Of a stretch of 64,000 nucleotides of DNA, positions 15,928 to 25,993 are shown in pieces; the first letter of the stretch is position 1, and each line of letters opens with the position of its first letter. Position numbers and translations under genes: made by a program. The stretch lies in contig NZ_FNRF01000004.1 of assembly GCF_900107775.1 (NCBI RefSeq), forward strand, positions 186,001-250,000. Direction: 5' to 3'. The notes beneath the pieces are model-generated. The model had not been told where the DNA came from, did no database searches, and was given only the letters and a program-made list of their open reading frames with translations. This stretch comes from Xylanibacter ruminicola. GTDB lineage: Bacteria > Bacteroidota > Bacteroidia > Bacteroidales > Bacteroidaceae.

Positions 15928-17625
15928 TTACCATCCAGGATTCTGAGTAAGATTAGGATTCTTTTTCAGTTCCGACTGTGGAATAGGATAGAAATTAAAC
16001 TTCTCGTCCCACTGGCGATTAACAACAGAACGCGAAAGCTGCAGATTGCTGCTGATGCTGGCCACTTGGATGTTTTTGAAGTACTGAGCACCCTTTTTCC
16101 AACGGCGCACATCCCAGAAGCGATGGTTCTCGAATGCCAATTCAACCAGGCGCTCGCGCTCGTAGCGTACCACCCATGCATCGCCATCTTCCTTGAATTT
16201 TGGCATACCGATGTCGGCACGTGTACGCAACACGTTGACAGCATCATTGGCTGTCATGCCAAAGGTATCATCGTTGGCGCTACCTGTTGCATTAAACGCA
16301 GCTTCGGCAAAATCGAGATAGAACTCGCCCAAACGGAACACAATCCAAGTATGGCGGGTACGTGTCTGGTTGTCGGCTGTGGTAACACACGAACCATCAA
16401 CAAACTTCCGCAGATAGTAGCTAGTTGGGGTTGCACCATACTTAGGTGCTGCATTAAATCCGCCACTGAAGGTTTCGATAGTCTTCTTCTGCGCACCGTT
16501 AGTGGGCCACTGGTCGCCATTCTTTACTACGGTAAGTGCAAAGCGTGGATCAAGGCCATCGTATGGATCAACCGTATTCAAGTCGATAGAGCCTGGATAG
16601 CGATCGCCAAAGGTCTGACCGTTGCTCTGATACTCATACTGATCGATCAGACTCTGACTTGGACAGTTGCCCGAAGCACCATTTTCGATACCAACAGGAT
16701 AATTGGCCATCTCGAAGGCGTTGCTCTCGCCGCGACCTACACCAAAGATGATTTCGGTATTGAAGAAGGCATCCTGCCCCCACAAAGCACCATACTTACT
16801 CAGGTTCAGGCCCCATGCCGACGCATTGTCGATAATGTACTTGCTGGCCTGGGCAGCTTTGGTCCATTTGGTCTTATCACCCGTTGGATTGTGCAGAGGC
16901 GAGGCGGCATAAAGTAGTGTGCGGGCCTTGAGAGCAAATGCAGCCACACGTGTGGCACGTCCAATCTCGGAAGCAACCTCGGTTAAGTACGAAACAGGCA
17001 GATAAGGTGCCACAGCATCGCATTCATCAACGATAAACTTCACAATCTGGTCGGCAGGCGTACGCTTAATGTTGTTGGCCTGTGCATTTGTGAGCGTAGT
17101 GGTTACCAGGGGCACATCGCCATAAGCTTTAAACAGTTCGAAGTAGAAGTAAGCTCTCAGGAATCGCAACTCATAGGGGAACAACTCCATCTGGGCTATC
17201 CAACTTTGATAGTCGTTGTTATACTGCCAATCGGAAATATCGGTTTTATCTATCTTTTCCAGATAGGTATTGATTTCGGCAATAGCAGTATAAGCCTTGG
17301 TCCAAGTATTCGAATATGGATTGGCCGGGCTCCAACCACCGTTAACATAGTTATTTACAGCACCTGTTTCGAGAGCATACTGGGCCTCATCGGTGGCACT
17401 GGCAAGGAAATAGGCACTGTTTGATTCGAACTCATTATTATATATCTGAGCATAAACATCCCAAACCATGCCCTTGATACCTTGCGCAAAATAATTGTAG
17501 GTCCACTCCTCGTCGCGTCCGGTCTCCTCGGTATAATCCAAATTGGCACACGAAATACCGAGCACACAAAGCAGACTGAGGACACAGAGCTTACCAAAAT
17601 ATTGTTTTATCTTCATTGTCTTCAT
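15928..17625 (-). CDS. SusD/RagB-family nutrient-binding lipoprotein (second pair)
   Basis: 565 residues; signal peptide with lipobox GISCAN. SusD fold features are present: N-terminal helical repeat region, FLRAYFYFELFKAYGDVPLV, and the C-terminal RYERERLVELAFENHRFWDVRRWK block with a final NPNLTQNPGW. A start three codons in (MKIKQYF) is also possible. It caps the SusC transporter encoded just upstream (gap 23 bases) and presents oligosaccharide to it. Confidence 0.93.
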   Translation of the reverse strand: MKTMKIKQYFGKLCVLSLLCVLGISCANLDYTEETGRDEEWTYNYFAQGIKGMVWDVYAQIYNNEFESNSAYFLASATDEAQYALETGAVNNYVNGGWSPANPYSNTWTKAYTAIAEINTYLEKIDKTDISDWQYNNDYQSWIAQMELFPYELRFLRAYFYFELFKAYGDVPLVTTTLTNAQANNIKRTPADQIVKFIVDECDAVAPYLPVSYLTEVASEIGRATRVAAFALKARTLLYAASPLHNPTGDKTKWTKAAQASKYIIDNASAWGLNLSKYGALWGQDAFFNTEIIFGVGRGESNAFEMANYPVGIENGASGNCPSQSLIDQYEYQSNGQTFGDRYPGSIDLNTVDPYDGLDPRFALTVVKNGDQWPTNGAQKKTIETFSGGFNAAPKYGATPTSYYLRKFVDGSCVTTADNQTRTRHTWIVFRLGEFYLDFAEAAFNATGSANDDTFGMTANDAVNVLRTRADIGMPKFKEDGDAWVVRYERERLVELAFENHRFWDVRRWKKGAQYFKNIQVASISSNLQLSRSVVNRQWDEKFNFYPIPQSELKKNPNLTQNPGW

Positions 17626-17648
17626 ATTCTTAAATGCTTAATTATCAA

Positions 17649-20441
17649 TTAGAATGTAACGTTAAGACCAATATTAACACTCTTCATCACAGGATAACCT
17701 GTATTGAGGTTCTCGGCATCCATAGCGTCGATATTGTCGAACGACAACAAGTTCTGACCCTGAACGAAAATACGTGCACCTGTAATCTTGAGTGGCTCGA
17801 TTACCTTGGCCGGCAATTTGTAGTAGAGTTCGCAGTCGCGCATCTTAAGCCAGCTTACGTTACGATACCAAATGGTAGAGTTCTGGGCATTGTTGGCCAC
17901 ATTCTCGGTTGACAAACGCGGATAGAGTGCATTAGCACCAGCTACGTCGTAACAGTTATCGTAATACTCCTTAGAGATGTTACGAAGTGTGGGGTTATCG
18001 GCAGTTGCAGAAAGAACACCCCAAACACCATCTACATAAAGCAGATTTTTTACCTGATGGGCAGCACCCTGGAAGGTGGCATTGATACCAAAGCCCTTAT
18101 ACTCAGCACCCAGACTGAATGCATAGTTAAGTGCTGGGAAAGCATTGCCGTAATCCTGAGCCACAAAGTCGTTCTCGTTAATCACGTCGTCGCCATTCAC
18201 ATCCTTATACTTGATGTCGCCCACTTTAACCTGTCCGAACTGCTGAACTGGGCTAGCATCGATCTCGGCCTGATTCTGGAAGAAACCGATAGCAACCAAT
18301 CCACGCTCATCGTCGGCAGGGCCCTTCACTCTCGAGAGGTTTGGATAAGCCGGTGTCTCAATCCACTCCAGCACCTCACTCTTTACGGTTGAGAACGATG
18401 CGCCGGCATTCAGGTTCAAACCATTGCTAAAGGTCTTGGCATAACGCAATCCAAGCTCTATGCCATAGCTAGCAATACGCCCCTTATCATCGTACGACGA
18501 CTGAATACCAACAACATCCGAATTAAGAGAAGCAGCGCTAACCAGGATGTTACGACGCTGCTGATAGAAAGCATCGAATGTTACATCGAGTTGGTTAAAC
18601 AGGCGCAAGTCGGCACCGATATTTGCCTTGTAAGCAGTTTCCTGAGTAAAGTCGCTGGTTGGGAAACGTGTCTGGAACGAACCGGCCGAACTTGTAAAGT
18701 TGGTGCCGTACCAGTAGTTACCATGCGACCATCCCCACTGCTCAAGCCACAGGCCAGCTGCAGGCACATAGTCGGTGTGCTGAATACCACCTGAGAGACG
18801 AACCTTACCAAAGTTAAGGAAGCTGCTCTCCTGATTGTTGGCAAAGATATAACCCAAACCTAATGTTGGCGAGAATGCCCACTTGGCAGGATAGCTGCGG
18901 TTTGAACCGTTAGCTGCAAGTACTACGTCGGCCATGAAGCGGTTAGCATGATCGTAGTGCATGGCCAACTGCCAGTTGGCGCGATACCAGGTGTTGTTTC
19001 GGTTATCACGAATCTCGCTCTTCATATTATAGTTAGCATTGGCAACGATATTATCACCATTGTTAAGCTGTGTAGCATACTTGAATCCTGCGTTAAAGGT
19101 TGCAATACGCCACTGCGAGTCAACCCAGTTGTTAAACTGCAGTTTATCCTCGATAGTACCCATCACATGCTCGCTGCCATCAGCCTCGTGCCAGCCGTAC
19201 TGATAACCCTTCGTACGATTCTCGATCGTGTTAGAAGAGTTGTCGTACGAGGCACCAACATAGAACTTCAGCCCCTTAGTAATAAAGTCGAGATCCTGCT
19301 CAAGGGTCATGTTTGCCCAAATCTGGCGCTGGTGCGTTTTCATAAATCCAGCTCCCTGCGACTTGGCCAGCAGGTTATAATCACCAAAGGTCTGGCTTCC
19401 ACCCCACACACCACTCTGGGTACGGATGGGGAATGCCAGTGCAGGCACCTTATACAAGTGCCACCAGGCATCGCTAGAGTTGAGGTTTGGCACACCATTA
19501 GTCTCCATCAGGATACCCAACAGGTTGGCACTTACGCGGGTGGTTGCGCTGACCTCGAAATCAACATTTGCACGGATATTAGCCTTTGAATACTTGAGCT
19601 GTGAATTAAAATCGCCCTGATTGGGATTCTTATAGAGTCCGCGAGCATCGGTATAATCAAGATGGGCATAATACTGCACCTTCTCTGTACCACCGAAGAA
19701 CGACAGATATGCGTTCGACTCATGAGCCGTTTTCTTGAACGTCTCATCCTTCCAATTCACATTAGGATAAATCAGCGGACTACTACCATCCTGGAACTTC
19801 TGCAGTTCAGAATCCGAATAAGCGGGTGACAAACCATCGTTGGCACGAGCCGTATTCAAGGCACGACCATAATTGTAGGCATCGAGCATATCGGCCGACT
19901 GAGGGTCGAACTGGATTTTGTGCGAAACACCTGCTTTAAAATGGTATTTTCCGTCCTTATTACCATGTTTGGTTTTTACATAAAGCACACCATTAATAGC
20001 CTCGTGACCATAAAGCGCTACAGCTGCGGCATCCTTCAGCACCGTTACACTCTCAACCTCCTCAACTGTCAAGCGGTCGATAGGACGCTCAACACCGTCA
20101 ACAAGTATCAAGATGTCTCTTTCGCCTGTGGTTTGGACGCCACGGATATTGAATGTGGCACCACGGCCTTCTTCGCCTTTAAAACCAGTGTTCTGATAAG
20201 CATTCAATCCGAGAATCTTACCATACAAGGCATCTGCTAAGCTGATGGCTGATGTACGGCGCAATTCTTCAGCGGTAATAGTGGTGACTGCAGCGGTAGT
20301 AAGAAGCTCTGACTGCTGAACACCATAGCCTAAATCTACCTTTTGCGAAGCCTTATCACTAAGCTTCAACTGGGCATTCATCGCCATAGGAACGCTGCAG
20401 AGCCCCGCCAAGGTATATATAAATATATTCTTAATTTTCAT
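17649..20441 (-). CDS. SusC/RagA-family TonB-dependent transporter (second pair)
   Basis: 930 residues from the ATG at 20441. Signal peptide, then directly a short linker and the plug (TITAEELRRTSAISLADALYG, ILILVDGVERPIDRL, VLKDAAAVALYG), then a beta-barrel ending with an aromatic residue (NIGLNVTF). The carboxypeptidase-like N-terminal domain found in the first SusC of this locus is missing. It imports glycan fragments through the outer membrane together with the SusD at 15928-17625. Confidence 0.93.
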   Translation of the reverse strand: MKIKNIFIYTLAGLCSVPMAMNAQLKLSDKASQKVDLGYGVQQSELLTTAAVTTITAEELRRTSAISLADALYGKILGLNAYQNTGFKGEEGRGATFNIRGVQTTGERDILILVDGVERPIDRLTVEEVESVTVLKDAAAVALYGHEAINGVLYVKTKHGNKDGKYHFKAGVSHKIQFDPQSADMLDAYNYGRALNTARANDGLSPAYSDSELQKFQDGSSPLIYPNVNWKDETFKKTAHESNAYLSFFGGTEKVQYYAHLDYTDARGLYKNPNQGDFNSQLKYSKANIRANVDFEVSATTRVSANLLGILMETNGVPNLNSSDAWWHLYKVPALAFPIRTQSGVWGGSQTFGDYNLLAKSQGAGFMKTHQRQIWANMTLEQDLDFITKGLKFYVGASYDNSSNTIENRTKGYQYGWHEADGSEHVMGTIEDKLQFNNWVDSQWRIATFNAGFKYATQLNNGDNIVANANYNMKSEIRDNRNNTWYRANWQLAMHYDHANRFMADVVLAANGSNRSYPAKWAFSPTLGLGYIFANNQESSFLNFGKVRLSGGIQHTDYVPAAGLWLEQWGWSHGNYWYGTNFTSSAGSFQTRFPTSDFTQETAYKANIGADLRLFNQLDVTFDAFYQQRRNILVSAASLNSDVVGIQSSYDDKGRIASYGIELGLRYAKTFSNGLNLNAGASFSTVKSEVLEWIETPAYPNLSRVKGPADDERGLVAIGFFQNQAEIDASPVQQFGQVKVGDIKYKDVNGDDVINENDFVAQDYGNAFPALNYAFSLGAEYKGFGINATFQGAAHQVKNLLYVDGVWGVLSATADNPTLRNISKEYYDNCYDVAGANALYPRLSTENVANNAQNSTIWYRNVSWLKMRDCELYYKLPAKVIEPLKITGARIFVQGQNLLSFDNIDAMDAENLNTGYPVMKSVNIGLNVTF

Positions 20442-20444
20442 AAT

Positions 20445-20480
20445 CTTCAAATTTTCATTTTTCAATTCTTCAATTTTTCG
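20445..20480 (-). repeat. Approximate 7-8 base repeats between PUL genes
   Basis: On the sense strand the gap between the first SusD and second SusC reads as A-rich units such as AATTGAA, GAATTGAA, AAATGAA and AATTTGAA, of the same kind as the exact heptads elsewhere in the window, but with imperfect period. Confidence 0.5.
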
Positions 20481-20492
20481 ATACTTAAAGAA

Positions 20493-22538
20493 TTACCAAC
20501 CAGGATTCTGAGTAAGTCCATATCCCTTTTGAATCTCACGGCGAGATACAGGATCAAGATACCACTTGTTGGTCCAATAACCAGGATCCCACCAGCGGCG
20601 ATGGCCTATTGCAATTTCGGGCTTCTCGTATTCGAACTTAGGCCATGGGGTAGATTTATCCCACTTGGTGTCGGTTTCCATACGGTTACCATTTGAGTCG
20701 AGGCGATAGATACGAATCTCATGAAGCGGCTTGGTAAACAGGTCCTGACGCATGCGGCGAACCATATCGTACAAACGGTCGCCACACTCGGCACCAATCT
20801 CACAGTTGCGCTCACGCAAGATCTCATTAATCAGGTTTTCCTTATTGCTGGTAAGATTCAGTTCTGGATTCATGGTCTCCAGACGGCCCAGTCCTACGCG
20901 ACTGCGAACCACATGGATATCATCCAAAGCGCCTTTCAGGTCACCAGTCTCAGCCTTAGCCTCGGCACGGATAAGATACATCTCGGCCATACGAATATAA
21001 GATACACCAATGTACTCATCATTCATCTTGTTCTGATCATAGTCGAGCATCCACTTAAACTTACCATAACCCGACTTGAAGTCGTCGCTATTGGTACGGT
21101 CCACATAGTTACCGTCGCCAGTATTAAATCTGTTGGCACCTTCCCAACAGTCGATATAGTCGTCGTTATGATAGCCACCAACAACAGCAGCTGGGAACGA
21201 CTGGCGTGGTACTGTTACCGTTTCATACAAGCGAGGATCGCGCTCGGCAAAGATATCGATACCAGTAGGATTCTTACCGGCACCATAAATATCGGTATAT
21301 GGGAAAACGCGACCATCGGCCATTCCGAAGCACTCTACCAACTCGGTGGTTGGTACAGCACCACCCTGACGATAGCAGTCCATAGCAAATCCTGGCCATC
21401 CCCAACCCCAGCGATTATCGCGAGAGCCATCAGGCAGAACGGCATCTGTAAGATACTGTGAAGGATGAACATCGAAGATTTTTTCGTGACGTGTAGAATT
21501 ATTACGATAGCGGTATGCCTGACGATAAGCCATACGGTAACCGCCTTCATCCTGTGTTGCAGGCTGTATCAGCTGGTAATAATCGCCATTAGCGGCATTA
21601 TCGGCAAAGAACTCTTCACAAGCCGACAAACAGCGGCTCCATAGTGTAGGATCTTTCTTGCCAAACCATACATGCAGCTCACTCTCCAAACCTGTAGGAG
21701 TTTTGCTATATGTCATATAAGGCTGATCGTTGTTAAACAAAGGTGATGCAGCAAACATCCATACCTTGGCACGAAGTGCACGGGCTGCAGCACGTGTTAA
21801 GCGACCAGACCACTGACCTATATCTGCATCGGGAATACTCCAGATATAACCAGGCTCCTTGATGGCGCAATCAATCAGCGAGTCGATAAACTCAACAGTC
21901 TGAAAAGCTGTAGAGCGACCCTCGGTAAACTCTTCGCCAACAGGATAAGCCTTCTTTATCAGGCACAGACCACCAAAATTACGGAAAGCGTCGAAGTAGC
22001 GGCTGGCCATAATGGTATAAGCCTCGCCACGTAAACGACTCTTCTCGGCATCGGCCATATCGGGCACTCGCTCGATATTCTCAATCAGCTGCCAGCACTT
22101 ACGTACGGTTTCGTAAATGGATATACGACCACCTGCATCCGATGTAAGACCACCCTCGAATGTAGAATACGAGAACTTACCCTGATAGTTACCATCCTCG
22201 GTATCCTGAGCATCCTCGGTCAGTCCACCTGGATAATAACTCTGAATAGGTCCACCCCATCCGCAATAGCAATGATACGAGTCAGAAAGCACGTCGATAG
22301 GCGCACCATTCATCATATTTCCTGAGGTGTAGGTACAATACAGTTGTCCGTAGGCACTCCACAGGAAGTTGCGGGTATATTCAGCCTTCGAGAATACCGT
22401 ATCGATATTTACATCTACACCTGGCGCTTTCTCCAGAAAAGCATTACCCACATTGATATCATCGACACAGGCCGAGAAGATACCAGTGGATATCCCCAGA
22501 GCCATCATGTAATTAAATATCTTTTTCATAATCTTCAA
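20493..22538 (-). CDS. SusD/RagB-family nutrient-binding lipoprotein (first pair)
   Basis: 681 residues; lipobox IFSACV. Typical blocks are LRGEAYTIMASRYFDAFRNF, an ARALRAKVWMFAASPLFN stretch, the C-terminal YIRMAEMYLIRAEAKAETGD helix and the terminal GLTQNPGW. Longer than most SusD proteins, with an enlarged ligand-facing half. A start at 22529 (MKKIFNY) is equally plausible. It follows its SusC by 12 bases. Confidence 0.93.
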   Translation of the reverse strand: MKIMKKIFNYMMALGISTGIFSACVDDINVGNAFLEKAPGVDVNIDTVFSKAEYTRNFLWSAYGQLYCTYTSGNMMNGAPIDVLSDSYHCYCGWGGPIQSYYPGGLTEDAQDTEDGNYQGKFSYSTFEGGLTSDAGGRISIYETVRKCWQLIENIERVPDMADAEKSRLRGEAYTIMASRYFDAFRNFGGLCLIKKAYPVGEEFTEGRSTAFQTVEFIDSLIDCAIKEPGYIWSIPDADIGQWSGRLTRAAARALRAKVWMFAASPLFNNDQPYMTYSKTPTGLESELHVWFGKKDPTLWSRCLSACEEFFADNAANGDYYQLIQPATQDEGGYRMAYRQAYRYRNNSTRHEKIFDVHPSQYLTDAVLPDGSRDNRWGWGWPGFAMDCYRQGGAVPTTELVECFGMADGRVFPYTDIYGAGKNPTGIDIFAERDPRLYETVTVPRQSFPAAVVGGYHNDDYIDCWEGANRFNTGDGNYVDRTNSDDFKSGYGKFKWMLDYDQNKMNDEYIGVSYIRMAEMYLIRAEAKAETGDLKGALDDIHVVRSRVGLGRLETMNPELNLTSNKENLINEILRERNCEIGAECGDRLYDMVRRMRQDLFTKPLHEIRIYRLDSNGNRMETDTKWDKSTPWPKFEYEKPEIAIGHRRWWDPGYWTNKWYLDPVSRREIQKGYGLTQNPGW

Positions 22539-22550
22539 TATTACAATTCA

Positions 22551-25500
22551 TTAGAAGTTAACTTGTACACCAAAGTTATACACACGCGTCATAGGATAGC
22601 GTACACCATAATCAAGACCTGAACCAGGAGCCTCAGGGTCGTTACCCTTAAAGTCGGCAAATGTCAGCAGGTTCTGGCCCGATGCATAGAATCTTACGTA
22701 GTTAAGCAGTGGTAAGAACTTGGGCTTATTGATAGTATAACCAATCTCCACGTTCTTCAGGCGTACATACTTAGAGTCAACAACCCATGCACGCGAATTA
22801 CGGGTGTTATGCACACGGTTGGTCATTGAGATACGTGGCAGGATGGCATCAGGATTATCCTCGGTCCAAGAATTGTCGGCTACCCACTGTGCTAAAGCAG
22901 AGGTGTTGGTTGAGCCGAACTGCGGACGGAAGTAGCCATCGAGTGTGCGACTTACATGGTCGGCACCTACCCACAGCATCGAGAAGTCGAGTCCCTTCCA
23001 GTTCAGACTCGCATTTACACTCCATGTAATCTCAGGGTTATCAGTATAGCCCAGAGGCTTCTGATCGTTCTGGTCAATCACACCGTCGTCGTTCAGGTCA
23101 ACGTAAACGGCATCACCATATTTCAGTTCAATCATCTGGTCAGGCATATCTACGCCATAGGCCTCCTTATAACGGGCCTCGGTTCCTGGCTGATAGAACT
23201 CAAACAGATCGTAACCGAAGCGCTGTCCCACTGGCAGACCGATTCTGCTCAGATAGTCGTACATGGGTGGAACCTCGTACATATCAATTACCTTATTCTT
23301 TACGTAGGCAAAGCTTGGCGAAATCTGATAGCGCACATCACCAATATTATCGGCCCATTTCAGTGTAATCTCATAACCATGATTCTTTACACGACCATGG
23401 TTAACATAGCTGGCTACAAGACTTGTAATAGCAGGCAGTGTGCTGGCATTACTCTCAAGGATGTCCTTACGGTCCTCCCAGAAGAAGTCGAGATTCAAAC
23501 TCAGGCGGTCGTTAATGAATGCAGCATCCAAACCAAGGTTTATCTTAGTAGCAGTCTCCCATGTTACGTTGGGGTTACCAGCAGTTAACTCATATACACC
23601 CTTAAGCCATGTATTACCAGTTTGGCCAAAGTTTGCGCCACGCAAACGTGTATTACCAGTCATAGAGCCCTGATAGAACGTCCATGCACCTGGCAGATAC
23701 AGGAAACGGTGACCATTGGTATTGTCGTTACCAACCTTACCCCACGAACCACGCAGTTTAAGGTAGCCAAAATATTTCTTCAGAGGTTCCCAGAATTTCT
23801 CGCTTGAAGGAATCCATCCTAACGAGAACGATGGGAATGTACCATAGCGTTTGCCCTCGGCAAAGTTCTCCGATCCGTTGTAACCGATATTAAAGTCGAT
23901 CATATAACGAGTATCGTAATCGTAGGTTACACGTCCAACCAGTCCCACATAACCCTTTGGAATCGACTGGTAAATGCTACCATCAGAGTCCCAAGGATAG
24001 TAAGTTTTGCTCTGGTTGTAAAGCAACAATGCACCTACGTTGTGTTTACCAAACTTACGAGCGTAGTTTAAGCTGGCCTCGGCATACCAGTTACGGCTAC
24101 CCCATTTTGCCTCGCTATAAGGTAATGGCCAAGTAATATTCTCCTTGCGCAGCACCTCCTGGCCGTCAACAATCGTAGCCACATAAGTTACACCTGTACC
24201 ATATCCGTTCTGGCGGTTCTTACGCGCAGTATATTCTGTATTATATGAACCCTTAATCTTAAAGTCGAGACCTGGGGTGATAAAGCTCATGTCGAGCTTG
24301 TACTGCAAGTCGAGGTTAAGCACATTTGTACTTTCGTTCTGATAACCCAGATCATAGTAGTTCGACAGGGCATCACGATCGTACGGACCAACAAAGTTCT
24401 CATCAGCTACAATATGGCGCCCCTGGTCGTCAACACCAATACCAGCATAAGGTGTGGCACCCTGCAGGTAGCGGAATAAGAAACCTTCGCCCTGTCCCAT
24501 CGTAGTACGGTTCTGAACGCGACCACCCAATGTAAGAGCCAACTGACTGTACTTTGATACGTTGATATCAAGATTTGCACGATAGTTAAAGCGATTGTAC
24601 TTAAAGGTCTCGTCCTTATTATTAGAGAAGGTCTTGAACAGCGAGTTCTGGTTCAGGAAACCAGTTGATACAAAGTATCTTACCTTTTCAGTACCACCAT
24701 TCACGTTCACGTTTACCTGCTCCTGCCAAGCAGCATCGTTCATAATATAACCAATCCAGTCGGTGCTTGGGAAGGTAACAGGCATGTCGCCTGTACGGAA
24801 ATGCTCCATCACATCCTGACTGAAACGGATACCAGCATCGGCATAAGGTGTGTAATCCTTAATATTGGCAGTGCCAGGCCACTGACTCATAGGCAGGGCA
24901 TCGGTAATAGCCATATAGTTCCACATCTTACCATAGGTATAAGAATCAGCAAAATCTACGAATTTGGCAATCTGCTGTACGGCAGCACTAGCAGATACCG
25001 AAACCGAAGCCTTACCTGCAGTACCACGCTTGGTAGTAACCAGGATAACACCATTAGCACCACGTACACCAAATACGGCTGTGGCCGAAGCATCCTTCAG
25101 AATTGAGATGTCCTGAATCTCATTTGGGTCGAGTTGACCGAACGAACGCTCTACACCATCCACCAGCACCAGTGGCTCAGCACTGTTCAGCGAACCCGTA
25201 CCACGCACACGAATCACGGGTTCATCGGCACCAGGCATACCTGATGGCTGAACAACCGAGATACCTGGCAGCTTACCCTGTAGGGCGTTACCCACGTTGG
25301 CAACCGGCGACTTAAGCAGTTCATCTCCTCCTACAGCTGATACAGATCCGGTAATAGTTACCTTCTTCTGCTGTCCGTAGGCAATAACTACCACTTCCTC
25401 AAGGGTCTTGGTGTCGGGTTGCATTACTACGTTCATGTGGCCAACCCTTGCCTTATGGCTCTGGGTAAGATAGCCCACATACGAAAACTCGAGTGTTGCT

Positions 25501-25712
25501 CCCTGACTAACAGATGGAATACGGAAGTTACCATCAAAATCGGTGATGGCACCTGTTCCCTTGCCTTGAACAATAATAGAAACACCAATGAGCGGTTCTC
25601 CCGTCTCATCCTTTACTGTTCCTTCCACCGTCAGACTTTGGGCAAACACCTTAGCAGGCATAAGGCACAATAGTGCCAAGATACCTAATAGATAACATTT
25701 ACTTTTCTTCAT
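22551..25712 (-). CDS. SusC/RagA-family TonB-dependent transporter (first pair)
   Basis: 1053 residues, full length: signal peptide ending AKVFAQ, carboxypeptidase-regulatory-like domain (LTVEGTVKDETGEPLIGVSI), a TonB-box-like segment (LEEVVVIAYG), plug (VRGTGSLNSAEPLVLVDGVE, ILKDASATAVFGVRGANGVI) and barrel ending FGVQVNF. It is the first gene of the five-gene PUL transcript, downstream of the region shared with the hybrid regulator. Order and relative sizes match XusA of xylan loci. The substrate is inferred, not shown. Confidence 0.95.
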   Translation of the reverse strand: MKKSKCYLLGILALLCLMPAKVFAQSLTVEGTVKDETGEPLIGVSIIVQGKGTGAITDFDGNFRIPSVSQGATLEFSYVGYLTQSHKARVGHMNVVMQPDTKTLEEVVVIAYGQQKKVTITGSVSAVGGDELLKSPVANVGNALQGKLPGISVVQPSGMPGADEPVIRVRGTGSLNSAEPLVLVDGVERSFGQLDPNEIQDISILKDASATAVFGVRGANGVILVTTKRGTAGKASVSVSASAAVQQIAKFVDFADSYTYGKMWNYMAITDALPMSQWPGTANIKDYTPYADAGIRFSQDVMEHFRTGDMPVTFPSTDWIGYIMNDAAWQEQVNVNVNGGTEKVRYFVSTGFLNQNSLFKTFSNNKDETFKYNRFNYRANLDINVSKYSQLALTLGGRVQNRTTMGQGEGFLFRYLQGATPYAGIGVDDQGRHIVADENFVGPYDRDALSNYYDLGYQNESTNVLNLDLQYKLDMSFITPGLDFKIKGSYNTEYTARKNRQNGYGTGVTYVATIVDGQEVLRKENITWPLPYSEAKWGSRNWYAEASLNYARKFGKHNVGALLLYNQSKTYYPWDSDGSIYQSIPKGYVGLVGRVTYDYDTRYMIDFNIGYNGSENFAEGKRYGTFPSFSLGWIPSSEKFWEPLKKYFGYLKLRGSWGKVGNDNTNGHRFLYLPGAWTFYQGSMTGNTRLRGANFGQTGNTWLKGVYELTAGNPNVTWETATKINLGLDAAFINDRLSLNLDFFWEDRKDILESNASTLPAITSLVASYVNHGRVKNHGYEITLKWADNIGDVRYQISPSFAYVKNKVIDMYEVPPMYDYLSRIGLPVGQRFGYDLFEFYQPGTEARYKEAYGVDMPDQMIELKYGDAVYVDLNDDGVIDQNDQKPLGYTDNPEITWSVNASLNWKGLDFSMLWVGADHVSRTLDGYFRPQFGSTNTSALAQWVADNSWTEDNPDAILPRISMTNRVHNTRNSRAWVVDSKYVRLKNVEIGYTINKPKFLPLLNYVRFYASGQNLLTFADFKGNDPEAPGSGLDYGVRYPMTRVYNFGVQVNF

Positions 25713-25782
25713 CTGGTTATTAGTTAAAAGAAAAAAATTAATTTGTTAGTTAAATATATGATTCATACAGTTTACAGTGTTG

Positions 25783-25790
25783 CAAAGATA
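25783..25790 (-). promoter_or_regulatory. -7 element of the PUL operon
   Basis: Minus-strand TATCTTTG, about 70 bases before the first SusC ATG. The -33 element is poor, as expected for a promoter needing an activator. Confidence 0.6.
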
Positions 25791-25850
25791 AGTAATATGT
25801 GCTACCGAATTATTTGTTTATGTATCCGATACTATCTCATTTGTATCTTG

Positions 25851-25883
25851 GATACATTTGGGGCGTCATCAGATACATTTGGG
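25851..25883. promoter_or_regulatory. Candidate operator, direct repeats for the hybrid regulator
   Basis: GATACATTTGGG occurs at 25851-25862 and again at 25872-25883, exactly 21 bp apart (two helical turns), about 61 bp upstream of the SusC -7 element. This suits an AraC-type activator binding as a tandem dimer. A weaker CATTTG lies at 25838-25843. Confidence 0.55.
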
Positions 25884-25935
25884 ATAAAAATAGTTAAAAA
25901 AACCTATCGCACATCGATAAACTAGATTATTATTA

Positions 25936-25965
25936 TTGCATATCGAACTATTTTTAATACTTTTG
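25936..25965 (+). promoter_or_regulatory. Promoter of the hybrid regulator
   Basis: TTG (25936-25938), 19-base spacer, TACTTTTG (25958-25965), 28 bases before the ATG. Confidence 0.6.
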
Positions 25966-25993
25966 CATCTACTAAACAAAATGAATATTACTT

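Larger units (their letters stand above)
25713..25993. other. Divergent control region of the PUL
   Basis: 281 bases between the first SusC and the hybrid regulator. It contains the SusC -7 element TATCTTTG (25783-25790, minus), the regulator promoter (25936-25965, plus) and, between them, a GTATC/GATAC-rich block (25821-25883) that includes two direct repeats. No small ORF in it is convincing. Confidence 0.7.
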
